Shown in pieces: positions 26,769-35,375 of a stretch of 64,000 bases of DNA (position 1 is its first letter; each line of letters begins with the position of its first letter). Under the pieces are notes generated by a model. It was not told the origin of the DNA. It worked only from the letters and a program-made list of their open reading frames with translations, and did no database searches. This stretch comes from Nevskia soli DSM 19509 (lineage in GTDB: Bacteria; Pseudomonadota; Gammaproteobacteria; Nevskiales; Nevskiaceae): the NCBI RefSeq assembly GCF_000711955.1, contig NZ_JONR01000001.1:372001-436000 (forward strand). The letters run 5' to 3'. Position numbers and translations under genes: made by a program.

Positions 26769-27584
26769 ATGAGTGTGCAGAGAACCGTATTTTTCGTGTC
26801 CGACGGCACCGGCATCACCGCCGAAACGCTGGGCGGTACGCTGCTGACGCAGTTCGAGGGAGTGGACTTCGCGAAGACCACCTTGCCGTTCATCAACACG
26901 CCGGAGAAGGCGCGGGTGACGGTGGACTATATCAATCACCTCGCCGCCACGGCCAGCGCGCGGCCGATCGTGTTCAGCACCACGGTCAACGAGGAGGTGC
27001 GCGCCATCCTGCGCGGCGCCCAGGTGCAGTTCCTGGACCTGTTCGACACCTACGTCCCGCCGATCGAGGCCGAACTGGGCCTGAAGTCCAGCCACGCCCA
27101 GGGCCGCGCCCACGGCATGGCCGACGCTGACCGCTACCATGCGCGCATCGACGCGATGAACTACGCCATGGAGCACGACGACGGCCAGAGCACCCGCGCC
27201 CTGGGCCGGGCCGACGTCATCCTGATCGCCCCCTCGCGCTGCGGCAAGACCCCGACCACGCTCTACCTGGCTCTGCAGCACGCCATTTTCGCCACCAACT
27301 TCCCGATTACCGAGGACGACCTGGAGCATCTGCGCCTGCCCAAGGCGCTGGAAGGCTTCGAATCCAAGCTGTTCGGCCTGTCCTCCGACCCGGAGCGCCT
27401 GTCCCAGGTGCGCAGCGAGCGCCGCCCGGGGTCCAAGTACGCTTCCCTGGCCCAGTGCGGCTACGAACTGCGCCAGGTGGAGCAGCTCTACCGTCGCCGC
27501 AACGTGCCCTTTGTCAATTCGGCCAATATGTCGATCGAGGAGATCGCCGCCACCGTGATCCAGGAAAAGGGACTGCGGCGGTAA
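26769..27584 (+). CDS. ppsR: PEP synthase regulatory kinase/phosphorylase (PSRP, DUF299)
   Basis: PpsR inactivates PpsA by ADP-dependent phosphorylation and reactivates it by Pi-dependent dephosphorylation. The 271-residue protein has the family opening 'RTVFFVSDGTGITAETLGGTLL'. It also has the P-loop-like 'IAPSRCGKTPTTLYLA' and the C-terminal 'FVNSANMSIEEIAATVIQE'. It is divergent from the ppsA side, consistent with function, with the SMR gene intervening. A small hairpin follows the gene at 27628-27651. Confidence 0.96.
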   Translation: MSVQRTVFFVSDGTGITAETLGGTLLTQFEGVDFAKTTLPFINTPEKARVTVDYINHLAATASARPIVFSTTVNEEVRAILRGAQVQFLDLFDTYVPPIEAELGLKSSHAQGRAHGMADADRYHARIDAMNYAMEHDDGQSTRALGRADVILIAPSRCGKTPTTLYLALQHAIFATNFPITEDDLEHLRLPKALEGFESKLFGLSSDPERLSQVRSERRPGSKYASLAQCGYELRQVEQLYRRRNVPFVNSANMSIEEIAATVIQEKGLRR

Positions 27585-27627
27585 GCACTCCGGTAACCTC
27601 GGTTGCGCAGGGATGTAATGGCCCCGT

Positions 27628-27652
27628 AAGAGAGGCCGCTTAGCCTCTCTTT
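27628..27652 (+). terminator. Possible terminator after ppsR
   Basis: Stem aagagaggc (27628-27636) with gcctctctt (27643-27651), a six-base loop and a short T-run. Confidence 0.55.
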
Positions 27653-27790
27653 CAAGGGACTACAGGCCCAGGGACGGGCACCCCCCGCTTCAATCTTGTT
27701 CCGCGGCGCGCAGCCGGATTCCGGCGCGACTACGCCCAACGGATGATCCCCGCTGCGTCACAAACGCTAGAATTGGGAGACTTGGTGGAC

Positions 27791-27867
27791 GTCCTGTCCA
27801 AGAACCGGTCACGGTGTACATCCTGTACAAGATACCGGTCATCCATGACCGGACTTTTCAAACAAGC
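27791..27867 (+). repeat. Dispersed hairpin repeat, family 1, copy 4 with partial direct duplicate
   Basis: The partial left flank gtcctgtccaagaaccggtc (27791-27810) is followed by the full copy (27819-27867): catcctgtacaagata, hairpin ccggtcatccatgaccgg, acttttcaaacaagc. It lies about 40 bp upstream of the ferredoxin reductase start. The remaining part of the 27585-27909 spacer holds no gene. Confidence 0.78.
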
Positions 27868-27909
27868 AACGGCTCTAGCGGGCAGAGCGATCAACTGGCA
27901 TAGGAAATC

Positions 27910-28932
27910 ATGATTCAGACTGATGTCGTCATCGTCGGCGCAGGTCCTTGCGGCCTGTTTCAGGTATTCGAGCTGGGCCTGCTGGATTTGCGCGCCCATG
28001 TCATCGATGCGCTGCCCATCATCGGCGGCCAGTGCGCCGAGTTGTATCCCGACAAGCCGATCTACGACATCCCCGGCTTCCCCACGGTCGGCGCCCTGGA
28101 ACTGGTCGACCGCCTGGTGCAGCAGATCAAGCCGTTCTCGCCCACTTTCCACCTTGGCCAGCAGGTGCAGGAAGTGCGCAAGCTGGAAGACGGCAGCTTC
28201 CATCTCGTCACCTCCACCGGCACCGAGTTCAACACCAAGGCCGTGATCATCGCCGGCGGCGTCGGCGCGTTCCAGCCGGTGCTGCTGCGCCTGGAAGGCC
28301 TGGAGAAGTACGACGACAAGCAGCTGTTCTACCGCGTCAAGGACCCCAGCCTGCACCAGGGCAAGAAGGTGGTGGTCTGCGGCGGCGGCGACTCGGCCCT
28401 GGACTGGGCCCTGCAGATGGTCGGCAAGGCCAGCGAAGTGACCCTGATCCACCGCTCCGCCGCCTTCAAGGCGGCCCCGGCCTCGGTGTCGAAGTTCAAG
28501 GAACTGGTCGACGCCGGCAAGGCCAAGCTGCTGCTCGGCAGCGTGCTCGGCTACGGCGAGACCGAGGGCCGCCTGACCTCCATCAACGTCACCGGGATCG
28601 ACCAGGTCAAGCACGTCCTGGAAGTCGACCACGTTCTGGCCTTCTACGGCCTCAGCCCCAAGCTGGGACCGATCGCCGAATGGGGCCTGACCCTCAACAA
28701 GCACCAGATCGAAGTCGATACCGAGAAATTCCAGACCTCCACCCCCGGCATCTACGCGGTGGGCGACATCAACTACTACCCCGGCAAGAAGAAGCTGATC
28801 CTGTCCGGCTTCCACGAGGGCGCCCTGGCCGCGTTCGCCATCAAGCACCAGCTCTTTCCCAACGAGAAGATCAACCTGCAATACACCACCACCAGCACCT
28901 CCATGCACAAGAAACTTGGGGTGCCGGACTAG
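27910..28932 (+). CDS. Ferredoxin/flavodoxin-NADP(+) reductase, thioredoxin-reductase-like
   Basis: This is a 340-residue two-dinucleotide-domain flavoprotein. The FAD motif is 'VVIVGAGPCGLFQVFELG' and the NADPH motif 'VVVCGGGDSALDWALQM'. The C-terminal FAD contact is 'GIYAVGDINYYPGKKKLILSGFHEGA'. There is no CxxC between the domains, which separates it from thioredoxin reductase and fits the YumC-like type 2 reductases. It supplies or withdraws electrons from ferredoxin or flavodoxin. The C-terminal extension 'LQYTTTSTSMHKKLGV' resembles that seen in type 2 family members. Confidence 0.94.
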   Translation: MIQTDVVIVGAGPCGLFQVFELGLLDLRAHVIDALPIIGGQCAELYPDKPIYDIPGFPTVGALELVDRLVQQIKPFSPTFHLGQQVQEVRKLEDGSFHLVTSTGTEFNTKAVIIAGGVGAFQPVLLRLEGLEKYDDKQLFYRVKDPSLHQGKKVVVCGGGDSALDWALQMVGKASEVTLIHRSAAFKAAPASVSKFKELVDAGKAKLLLGSVLGYGETEGRLTSINVTGIDQVKHVLEVDHVLAFYGLSPKLGPIAEWGLTLNKHQIEVDTEKFQTSTPGIYAVGDINYYPGKKKLILSGFHEGALAAFAIKHQLFPNEKINLQYTTTSTSMHKKLGVPD

Positions 28933-29039
28933 TGTCTTAGGCGCGACGGGCTAAAAACCGCGCCAACAGCCGAATCTGCGGCATAATTCATGCGTCGGGT
29001 ACTAAAGCCCGTCGCCACTGACCCATGGAGGGATGTCCG

Positions 29040-29345
29040 ATGAAGCTGAACAACCGCATTGCCCTGACCCTTGTGTTGAGCGCCGCCTTGTTCTCCGCAT
29101 CGGCGCTCGCCCAGGATGCCGGCGCCACGCCCGCAGCCGATGCCCCGGCCGCCCACGCCCACAAGCACATGAAAAAGGCCGGCAAGGCCTCGGCCCACGG
29201 CGCCAGCTACGAAAGCTGCCTCAAGCAGAAACTGGCCGTGGCCGAATACTTCTGCAGCATCCATCCCGATGCCTGCCAGGCCGAGAAGGATGGCGCCGCC
29301 ACCCAGTGCCGCAGCGAAGCCCGCGGCGAGCGGCAGAAGGGGTAA
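29040..29345 (+). CDS. Small secreted Cys-containing protein, unknown function
   Basis: The 101-residue product has a signal peptide 'ALTLVLSAALFSASALA' followed by an Ala/His-rich linker and a compact domain with four cysteines ('YESCLKQK', 'EYFCSIHPDACQAEK', 'TQCRSE'), likely forming two disulfides. The histidine-rich 'AAHAHKHMKK' could bind metal, but this is speculative. There is a good ribosome site (ggaggg) before ATG 29040. I do not recognise the family. Confidence 0.75.
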   Translation: MKLNNRIALTLVLSAALFSASALAQDAGATPAADAPAAHAHKHMKKAGKASAHGASYESCLKQKLAVAEYFCSIHPDACQAEKDGAATQCRSEARGERQKG

Positions 29346-29350
29346 AAAGG

Positions 29351-29444
29351 CAGTGGCTAGTGATTAGTGGTTAGTGACTAGTCAAACGGCTGCTGCGCCG
29401 GGCGGGGCTTTTACTAGCCACTGATCACTAGCCACTAACCACTG
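29351..29444. repeat. Long inverted repeat built from tagtgnn heptamers
   Basis: The left arm 29351-29382 and right arm 29413-29444 are imperfect inverted copies (about 26 of 32 positions). Each consists of tandem seven-base units (ctagtga, ttagtgg, ttagtga). It fills the gap between convergent genes and may function as a bidirectional terminator. Confidence 0.75.
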
Positions 29445-29446
29445 CT

Positions 29447-31078
29447 TTATGTAATCACATTCGGCGCCTTGCGCCCGGTCAGCTCGCCGATCCGCACGAT
29501 CTGCTCCGCCGCATTGGCCAGTGGCGCCACCGCGCTGTCCGTCTCCCAGCCCAGCGCCGTCTCCAGCTTCTCGTAGCGCTCCAGGTAGAGCCGCAGGGTG
29601 GCGCCCTCGGTGCCGGTGCCGGACAGGCGCAGCACGATGCGCGCCGCGTCCCCGAACACCACGCGCAGGCCCTGGTGCACGGCGATGCTGCCGTCCACCG
29701 GGTCGTGGTAGCTGAATTCGTCCGCCTGGGTCACCGTCCAGTCGCCATAGGTCTTGCCCGGCAGGTGCGCGTTGGCGTCGGCCAGGGCCTGGGTCACGCT
29801 GGCGGCGGTGGCGGTGGACAGATTCTCGTAGTCGTGGCGGGCGAAGTAATGACGGCCGAAGCGGCGCCAGTGCTGCTCGGCGATCTCCCGCACCGACAGC
29901 CCGGTGACCGCCAGCACATTGATCCAGGCCAGCACCGCCCACAACCCGTCCTTCTCGCGCGCATGCGAGGAGGAGGTGCCGAAGCTCTCCTCGCCGCACA
30001 GGGTCAGGCGGCCGGCGTCGAACAGGTTGGCGAAGAATTTCCAGCCGGTGGGCGTCTCGTGGAATTCCACCTTCAGCGCCTTGGCCACCTGGTCCACCGC
30101 CCGGCAGGTCGGCATCGAGCGGGCCAGGCCCTTGAGGCCGCCGCGATAGCCCGGCAGCTTGTCCAGGTGCGCCGCCAGCATGGCCAGGGAGTCCCCCGGC
30201 GAGATGAAGATGCCGCGGCCCAGGATCATGTTGCGGTCGCCGTCACCGTCGCTGGCGGCCGCCAGGTCGGGCGAGGCCGGGCTGTGGACCAGGTCGACGA
30301 GGTGCTTGGCGTAGATCAGGTTGGGGTCGGGGTGGCCGCCGCCGAAATCCTCCAGCGGGGTGGCGTTCATCACCGCATTCGTCGCCGCGCCGAGCTGCTC
30401 CACCAGGATGCGCTGGGCGTAGGGGCCGGTCACCGCGTGCATGGCGTCGAAGCGCAGCGTGCCGCCCTTCTTGATCCACTCGCGGATGCGGTCGAAGTCG
30501 AACAGGCTCTGCATCAGGGCCGAGTAGTCCTCGACGCAGTCCACCACCTCGATTTCCATCTCCTCCAGCTTCTGCAGCCCGCGCCGGTCGAGGTCGAGAT
30601 TGGCGCCCTCGGCCACCCGGTAGCGCTGGATGGTCTTGCTGTGCTCGTAGATGCGGGTGGTCAGCCCCTCCGGGGCCTGGCCGCCGCCGGCGACGTTGAA
30701 CTTGATGCCGAAGTCCCCGTCCGGCCCGGCCGGGTTGTGGCTGGCCGTGAACAGGAAGCCGCCGCCGGCCTTGCGCAGGCGGATCAGGTGCGAGGCGGCC
30801 GGGGTGGAAAGCAGCCCGCCCTGGCCGACCACCACCTTGGCCACGCCGTTGGCCGCGGCCATGGCGATGGCGGTGAAAATCGCCTCACGGTTGTAATAAC
30901 GGCCGTCGCCCCCAATGATCAGGGTCTTGCCGCGCAGACTGGTCTCGACGTCGAAAATGGACTGTAAAAAATTTTCGAGATAATGCGGCTGCTGGAACAC
31001 GGCAACCTTCTTGCGTAATCCAGCAGTGCCGGATTTCTGGTCGTTATAGGGCTTGGTCTGTAGTTCGCGGATTGGCAT
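29447..31078 (-). CDS. pgm: Alpha-D-glucose-specific phosphoglucomutase
   Basis: The enzyme interconverts glucose-1-phosphate and glucose-6-phosphate. The 543-residue protein has the phosphoserine motif 'TASHNPAG' (Ser113), the metal loop 'SDGDGDRN', the sugar loop 'TLCGEESFGTSSSH' and the C-terminal 'VVFGDAARIVLRLSGTGTEGATLRLY'. The Ser position matches the eukaryote-like Pgm class rather than E. coli Pgm. The start at 31078 gives MPIRELQTKPYNDQKSGTAGLR, the usual opening. It is divergent from the DUF1249 gene 60 bp away. Confidence 0.96.
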   Translation of the reverse strand: MPIRELQTKPYNDQKSGTAGLRKKVAVFQQPHYLENFLQSIFDVETSLRGKTLIIGGDGRYYNREAIFTAIAMAAANGVAKVVVGQGGLLSTPAASHLIRLRKAGGGFLFTASHNPAGPDGDFGIKFNVAGGGQAPEGLTTRIYEHSKTIQRYRVAEGANLDLDRRGLQKLEEMEIEVVDCVEDYSALMQSLFDFDRIREWIKKGGTLRFDAMHAVTGPYAQRILVEQLGAATNAVMNATPLEDFGGGHPDPNLIYAKHLVDLVHSPASPDLAAASDGDGDRNMILGRGIFISPGDSLAMLAAHLDKLPGYRGGLKGLARSMPTCRAVDQVAKALKVEFHETPTGWKFFANLFDAGRLTLCGEESFGTSSSHAREKDGLWAVLAWINVLAVTGLSVREIAEQHWRRFGRHYFARHDYENLSTATAASVTQALADANAHLPGKTYGDWTVTQADEFSYHDPVDGSIAVHQGLRVVFGDAARIVLRLSGTGTEGATLRLYLERYEKLETALGWETDSAVAPLANAAEQIVRIGELTGRKAPNVIT

Positions 31079-31138
31079 GCTTCTTCTCTTGGGCGCGCAT
31101 ATTTGTCGCGCGTTGAAACCGTATCTTATAGTCCGAAC

Positions 31139-31636
31139 ATGCAACTCGATACGACATTCGCAGATCGCTGTCCCTGCTGCGGCAAGCCGCGGCGGATCGC
31201 ACATCTGCTGGACCTTTACGAGCGCAACTACCAGCTGCTCGAACGCCTGGTTCCGGAACTGGAACTGCCGTTCGAGCGCGCGGTGTCGCGCAGCGCCACC
31301 GATCTCCCCTTGATCCTGACCATGGTGGAGCGGGCGCCGTATACCTCAGAGCTGCGGCTGACCTACGAGTTCAATACGCCGGAGGGGAAGCGGCTGGAGC
31401 CGGATATGTGGGTCAAGGTCTACCGCGACGCCCGCGTGGCCGAGGCCCTGCATTGCGGCAAGCGGCTGCCGTGGCTGGCGGTTGACGAGACGGATCCGGA
31501 GGTGGGGAAGTTCCTGCATGACCAGTGGGCGCGCAACCACATGCTGTCCCGCTGGCTCGAATACCTGCTCGAACACGGCCATGGCTTTTCAGTTGCCGCG
31601 CGCCCGCGCACCAAGCCTGCGAATCTGCAGCAGTAG
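31139..31636 (+). CDS. DUF1249 family protein (YqiB-like)
   Basis: This 165-residue protein has the motif C-P-C-C near the N-terminus ('FADRCPCCGKPRRIAHLLDLYERNY'), followed by 'YTSELRLTYEF', 'PDMWVKVYRDARVAEAL' and a terminal 'QWARNHMLSRWLEYLL'. These are characteristic of DUF1249. In E. coli the homologue yqiB lies in a gene cluster with nudF and cpdA; its function is not established. The Cys pair suggests metal or redox chemistry, without proof. Confidence 0.85.
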   Translation: MQLDTTFADRCPCCGKPRRIAHLLDLYERNYQLLERLVPELELPFERAVSRSATDLPLILTMVERAPYTSELRLTYEFNTPEGKRLEPDMWVKVYRDARVAEALHCGKRLPWLAVDETDPEVGKFLHDQWARNHMLSRWLEYLLEHGHGFSVAARPRTKPANLQQ

Positions 31637-32121
31637 AGTTGTAGCCGAAACCCGGGGCAGCCGCCCCGTTCGCATCCGCGCTGCTCCCCCTCTCCCTACG
31701 AAGTGGGGAGAGGGCTGGGGTGAGGGGCGCTTTTCTATTTGAATTGCACCACCCTCCGTTCGCCCCGAGTGCCCGCGAAGCGGGTGTATCGAGGGGCCAG
31801 GCACACACTCGCCGCCATCGTCATCCCCGCGAAGGCGGGGATCCAGTTTTGACATCCTCACCGCACGGACAAACCACGGTAAATACACGTCGCTCGCCGC
31901 ATGCGTGCCAACAAAAAACCTTGGCACGCATGGCACGCATGGTGTTTTTCAGATCCTGAACTTACAACAGCCAAACGCGAGCTCGCAATGGCCATCCCTG
32001 GCGAGACCTCGCCAGATTTCCTAACCCCGCCCGGCCATCAATGGCCGGGCGTTCGGTGCCACGCGAATGACATTGAGTCATTCGCGCAGCCCCTCACCAT
32101 GGTGTTTTTCGGCCCTGAAAC
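31637..32121. other. Repeat-filled spacer
   Basis: There is no gene in this 485-bp gap. In order it holds a ccctctccc palindrome (31684-31727), the short hairpin atccccgc-gaag-gcggggat (31823-31842), an 11-bp hairpin atgcgtgccaa/ttggcacgcat (31901-31931), and one direct-repeat unit starting catggtgtttttc at 31938. Family-2 repeat copy 2 (31992-32095) follows, then the second direct-repeat unit at 32098-32132, 160 bp from the first. Confidence 0.8.
31992..32095. repeat. Dispersed two-hairpin repeat, family 2, copy 2
   Basis: ccatccctggcgag is followed by the palindrome gcccggccat/atggccgggc (32029-32050), gttcgg, then hairpin cgcgaatgac-attga-gtcattcgcg (32062-32086). The order and flanks match 16467-16575. 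Confidence 0.7.
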
Positions 32122-33852
32122 CTAAAACAGCCCGCCCTTGTCCTTCGGCAGCATCTGCTCCCGCACCAGCGGAATCGGCGGGCCGCCATACGACAGGAAC
32201 TGGTCATGGAAGTCATGCCAGCCGGCCCGGCCGCCGTGGCTGGCGGTCCAGTCGCCGCGCAGTTTGCGGATCATCAGCTTGCCCAGGGTGTAGTTGAGGT
32301 AGGCCGGGTCGTAGGTGCCGCGGGCGGCTTGCTGGCGGGCGTTGCCGGCGTCCTGGTAGGCCTGTTCGCGGAACATGGTTTCGCAGGTCTGCACGGTCAT
32401 GCCCTTCGTGTGCATGCCGATGGCGCAGAGGAAGCGCACGTCGCGCAGCAGGGCTTCGGAGAGCTGGCCGACGTGGACATCGGGGGCGCCGTCGCCGAGG
32501 CCGGCTTCCCACATCATTTCCTCGGTGTAGTGGGCCCAGCCTTCGGCGTAGGCGTAGCCGACGAAGATCTGGCCGAACTGGAACGGCGAGCGGTTGGCGT
32601 GCAGGAACTGCAGGAAGTGGCCGGGCCAGACTTCGTGCGCCGAGGTGAACAGCAGTACCGATTTGCCCGGCACGTAGGCGTCCTGCTCTGCCTTGGGCCA
32701 GGCCGGGTCGGGCGGGGCGATGTAGTAGGTCGAGGGCATGCCCTTGTCGTAGGGGCCGGCGATGTTGATGTAGGCGAAGTTCCAGCGCTGGTAGGCCGGT
32801 GCTTCGTTGACCAGGGCTTTTTCCTCGCTGGGGATGGTGACGAGGTTCTTGTCGAGGATGAACTGGCGCAACTGGTCGAGCTGGGCCCGCGCGCCTTCCA
32901 CAGCGCCGCCCTGCGGCTTGTCGGCTTCCACCTTGGCGACGCAGGCCTCGATGCCGCCGCCGGGCAGCAATTCGGCGCAGGCTTCCTTCAGCGCCGCCAG
33001 GTTGCGCGCCAGGTCGGCCTTGCCGACCTTTTCCAGCTCGGCCAGCGGCGTGCGCACGCGCTCGGTGCGCCACAGCATGTCGGCGAACAGCTTCGGGCCG
33101 AGGGCGAAGTTGTCGGTGGCCTTGGGCTGCTCGCCCTGGAGCCAGTCGGCGACGCCGAGCATCGCTTGCGCGGCGGGTTCGATGGCGGCCTTCAGATTGG
33201 CCTGCAAGGCCTGGTCGCTGACCCCGGCGAAAGCCTGCGGCGCATCGTTGCGGAAGAAGTCGGCGTAGCCGGAAAAGGCGGCGATGCTGCGCGCGACATA
33301 GGTCTTCGGCAGCGGCGTCTTCAGGTTGGCGCGGATCTGCGCGGCCGCGGTGGGAATGGCCTTCAGGTAATTGGTGAACGCCTTCATCCGCGTCTCGAGC
33401 GGCGCGTAGGGCCGCTCGAAATAGACGCTGGGATCGAAGCTGCCGTCGAGATAGTAGGACGGGTTGTGGAACGGCTCCTGCGCCTCGTCGCGCCAGAACA
33501 GTTCGCCGTCGATGCGCGCCAGCAGGTATTCCCGCTCGAAGCGCTGCTGCGGTGACAGCGAAGCCTGCTTGAACGCTTGCGCCTGCTTCTGTTCGGCCTT
33601 CAGCCAGGCGACTTCCTTGCCGATACCGGCGGCGCTCCAGTCCGGCAGCTTGCCGTCGAATTCATGCCGCCCGGCCTGCACGGCGGAAGCCGGCTCGAGC
33701 TGGAAATAGCCTTCCTGGTAGCTGTCGAGGAACCCGGCCCACTTCGGATCGGCTGCTGCGGTGTCGGCGGCGAGCGCCGGCGTCGCGGCGGCGAGCAATG
33801 CTAGCACCGAGCAACCGGCAAGCAGCTGCCTGCTTGTCTTGCGAGGAATCAT
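32122..33852 (-). CDS. DUF885 family secreted metallopeptidase-like protein
   Basis: The 576-residue protein has a signal peptide ('LLAGCSVLALLAAATPALA') and the DUF885 core. 'SAHEVWPGHFLQFLH' contains H406-E407 and His412 of the HExxxGH motif, and 'YAYAEGWAHYTEEMMWE' supplies further acidic ligands. This motif pair suggests a zinc peptidase related to M3-like folds; activity is known for few members. The start at 33852 follows an aagggg ribosome site. It presumably acts in the periplasm. Confidence 0.87.
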   Translation of the reverse strand: MIPRKTSRQLLAGCSVLALLAAATPALAADTAAADPKWAGFLDSYQEGYFQLEPASAVQAGRHEFDGKLPDWSAAGIGKEVAWLKAEQKQAQAFKQASLSPQQRFEREYLLARIDGELFWRDEAQEPFHNPSYYLDGSFDPSVYFERPYAPLETRMKAFTNYLKAIPTAAAQIRANLKTPLPKTYVARSIAAFSGYADFFRNDAPQAFAGVSDQALQANLKAAIEPAAQAMLGVADWLQGEQPKATDNFALGPKLFADMLWRTERVRTPLAELEKVGKADLARNLAALKEACAELLPGGGIEACVAKVEADKPQGGAVEGARAQLDQLRQFILDKNLVTIPSEEKALVNEAPAYQRWNFAYINIAGPYDKGMPSTYYIAPPDPAWPKAEQDAYVPGKSVLLFTSAHEVWPGHFLQFLHANRSPFQFGQIFVGYAYAEGWAHYTEEMMWEAGLGDGAPDVHVGQLSEALLRDVRFLCAIGMHTKGMTVQTCETMFREQAYQDAGNARQQAARGTYDPAYLNYTLGKLMIRKLRGDWTASHGGRAGWHDFHDQFLSYGGPPIPLVREQMLPKDKGGLF

Positions 33853-33969
33853 GGTCACACCCCTTTTTTGGCTGCGGACGAACCGGGCCATGCGCTGGCC
33901 CATGAGGGACGCCGCTTTGTAGTCACAGCATACAACGCTGCCGTTGCCGCGAATCGGCCTGCAACAGTT

Positions 33970-35202
33970 TTAGATCAGGATGATGGTAGCCAGGCCCAGG
34001 AACAGGCTGATACCGACGATATCGGTGGTGGTGGTCAGGAAGATGCTCGACGCCGTCGCAGGGTCGGCGCCGAAGCGGCGCAGGATCGAAGGCACCGCCA
34101 CGCCGGCGATGCCGCCGGTGAGGCAGGCACCGGTCATCGCCATCATCACCACCAGGCCGGCCCGCCAGGGATGCACGGCGTGCTCGCTGACCGCATAGAA
34201 ATACATCACCGCCCCGGCGACCAGGCCGATGATGGCGCCGTTGAGCGCGCCGAGCAGCAATTCCTTGCGCAGCAGCCGCCCGGCCACGTCGCGCTTGTAT
34301 TCGTCCAGGGCGATGCCGCGCAGCGTCACCGCCAGGGTCTGGCAACCGGTGTTGCCGGCCACGCTGGAAAGGATCGGCAGGAAGGCGGTGAGGATCACCA
34401 GCTGGCTCAGCGTGGTACTGAACAGGCTGACGATGAAGCCGACCACCAGGCCGGTGAGCAAATTGACCTGCAGCCAGGGGTGGCGCAGCTTGAGGCTGCG
34501 CGGCCAGGGCGACAGCAAGCGCTCCTCGCTGCCCACACCGACCATCAAGCCGCTCTGCGCGCTGATCTCGTAGGCGCGCGCCTCGAACAGCGCAGCGCCG
34601 GCCACCGTGCCGAGCAGGGCGCCCTGCTCGTCGCACACCGGGTACAGCGGATAATGGCGGCGCGCGGTTTCATGCATCGCGTCCTCCACCGTCATCTGCG
34701 GCGTCAGGGAAAACGGCTGCGCCAGCATGACGTCCTCGACCCGGGCTTCCGGCGTGGCCAGCAGCAGGTCGCGCATCGTCACCAATCCACGCAGCCGGTT
34801 CTCTTCATCGACCACATAGGCGTAGATCACCAGCACATGGCGGTCCGCGAGCGTACGGACCTTGTCCACGATCTGCGCCACGTTCACGCCCAGCGGGAAC
34901 ACCGCTTCCGGCGGCATCATCAGGGCGCCGACGCTGTCCTCGTGGTGGTGCTGCGCCGTTTCATCCGGTGCCTGCAACCGCCCGTCGATGGCGCACAGGA
35001 TCGCGCGATGCGTTTCGGAATAGCGTTCCAGCAGGGCCTTGCGCGTATGCGGATCGAGCTCACCCAGTACCGCCGCCACCAGCGCGTCGGGTTTGCCCTG
35101 CAGCAGCATGAAGGCATCGGAAGGTGCGCGCTGACGCACCGACCGGGTGAGCATGCGCACTTCGTCTTGCCGCGGTGATGCGGGAGTCTTCGGCTGCGAC
35201 AT
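33970..35202 (-). CDS. mgtE: Magnesium transporter MgtE
   Basis: The 410-residue protein has a short N domain and two CBS motifs ('MMPPEAVFPLGVNVAQIVDKV', 'LVTMRDLLLATPEARVEDVM'). Five transmembrane helices follow in the C-terminal half, including the pore signature region 'SVAGNTGCQTLAVTLRG'. MgtE is a Mg2+-gated channel; the CBS domains sense internal Mg2+. The N domain is shorter than in typical roughly 450-residue members. Confidence 0.93.
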   Translation of the reverse strand: MSQPKTPASPRQDEVRMLTRSVRQRAPSDAFMLLQGKPDALVAAVLGELDPHTRKALLERYSETHRAILCAIDGRLQAPDETAQHHHEDSVGALMMPPEAVFPLGVNVAQIVDKVRTLADRHVLVIYAYVVDEENRLRGLVTMRDLLLATPEARVEDVMLAQPFSLTPQMTVEDAMHETARRHYPLYPVCDEQGALLGTVAGAALFEARAYEISAQSGLMVGVGSEERLLSPWPRSLKLRHPWLQVNLLTGLVVGFIVSLFSTTLSQLVILTAFLPILSSVAGNTGCQTLAVTLRGIALDEYKRDVAGRLLRKELLLGALNGAIIGLVAGAVMYFYAVSEHAVHPWRAGLVVMMAMTGACLTGGIAGVAVPSILRRFGADPATASSIFLTTTTDIVGISLFLGLATIILI

Positions 35203-35375
35203 CGGGCTGCCTCGTTCGGAACGGCGTTCCGCCCGATCTTACCGGCCGCAGACAGCCAGCGGCAAAGCCCGGGTGCGCCGCAGCGCACACTTGCCCGCGG
35301 GAAATTTCATGGCGGGAAAAGGGCGGTTTGGGCGTATCCCGCGCCGCGGCGCCACGCCGGATTTCCCGGAGGCAG

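Noticed and set aside
29351..29444. Possible CRISPR-like repeat array
   Set aside because: The units are only seven bases, contiguous and inverted in the second half, with no spacers.
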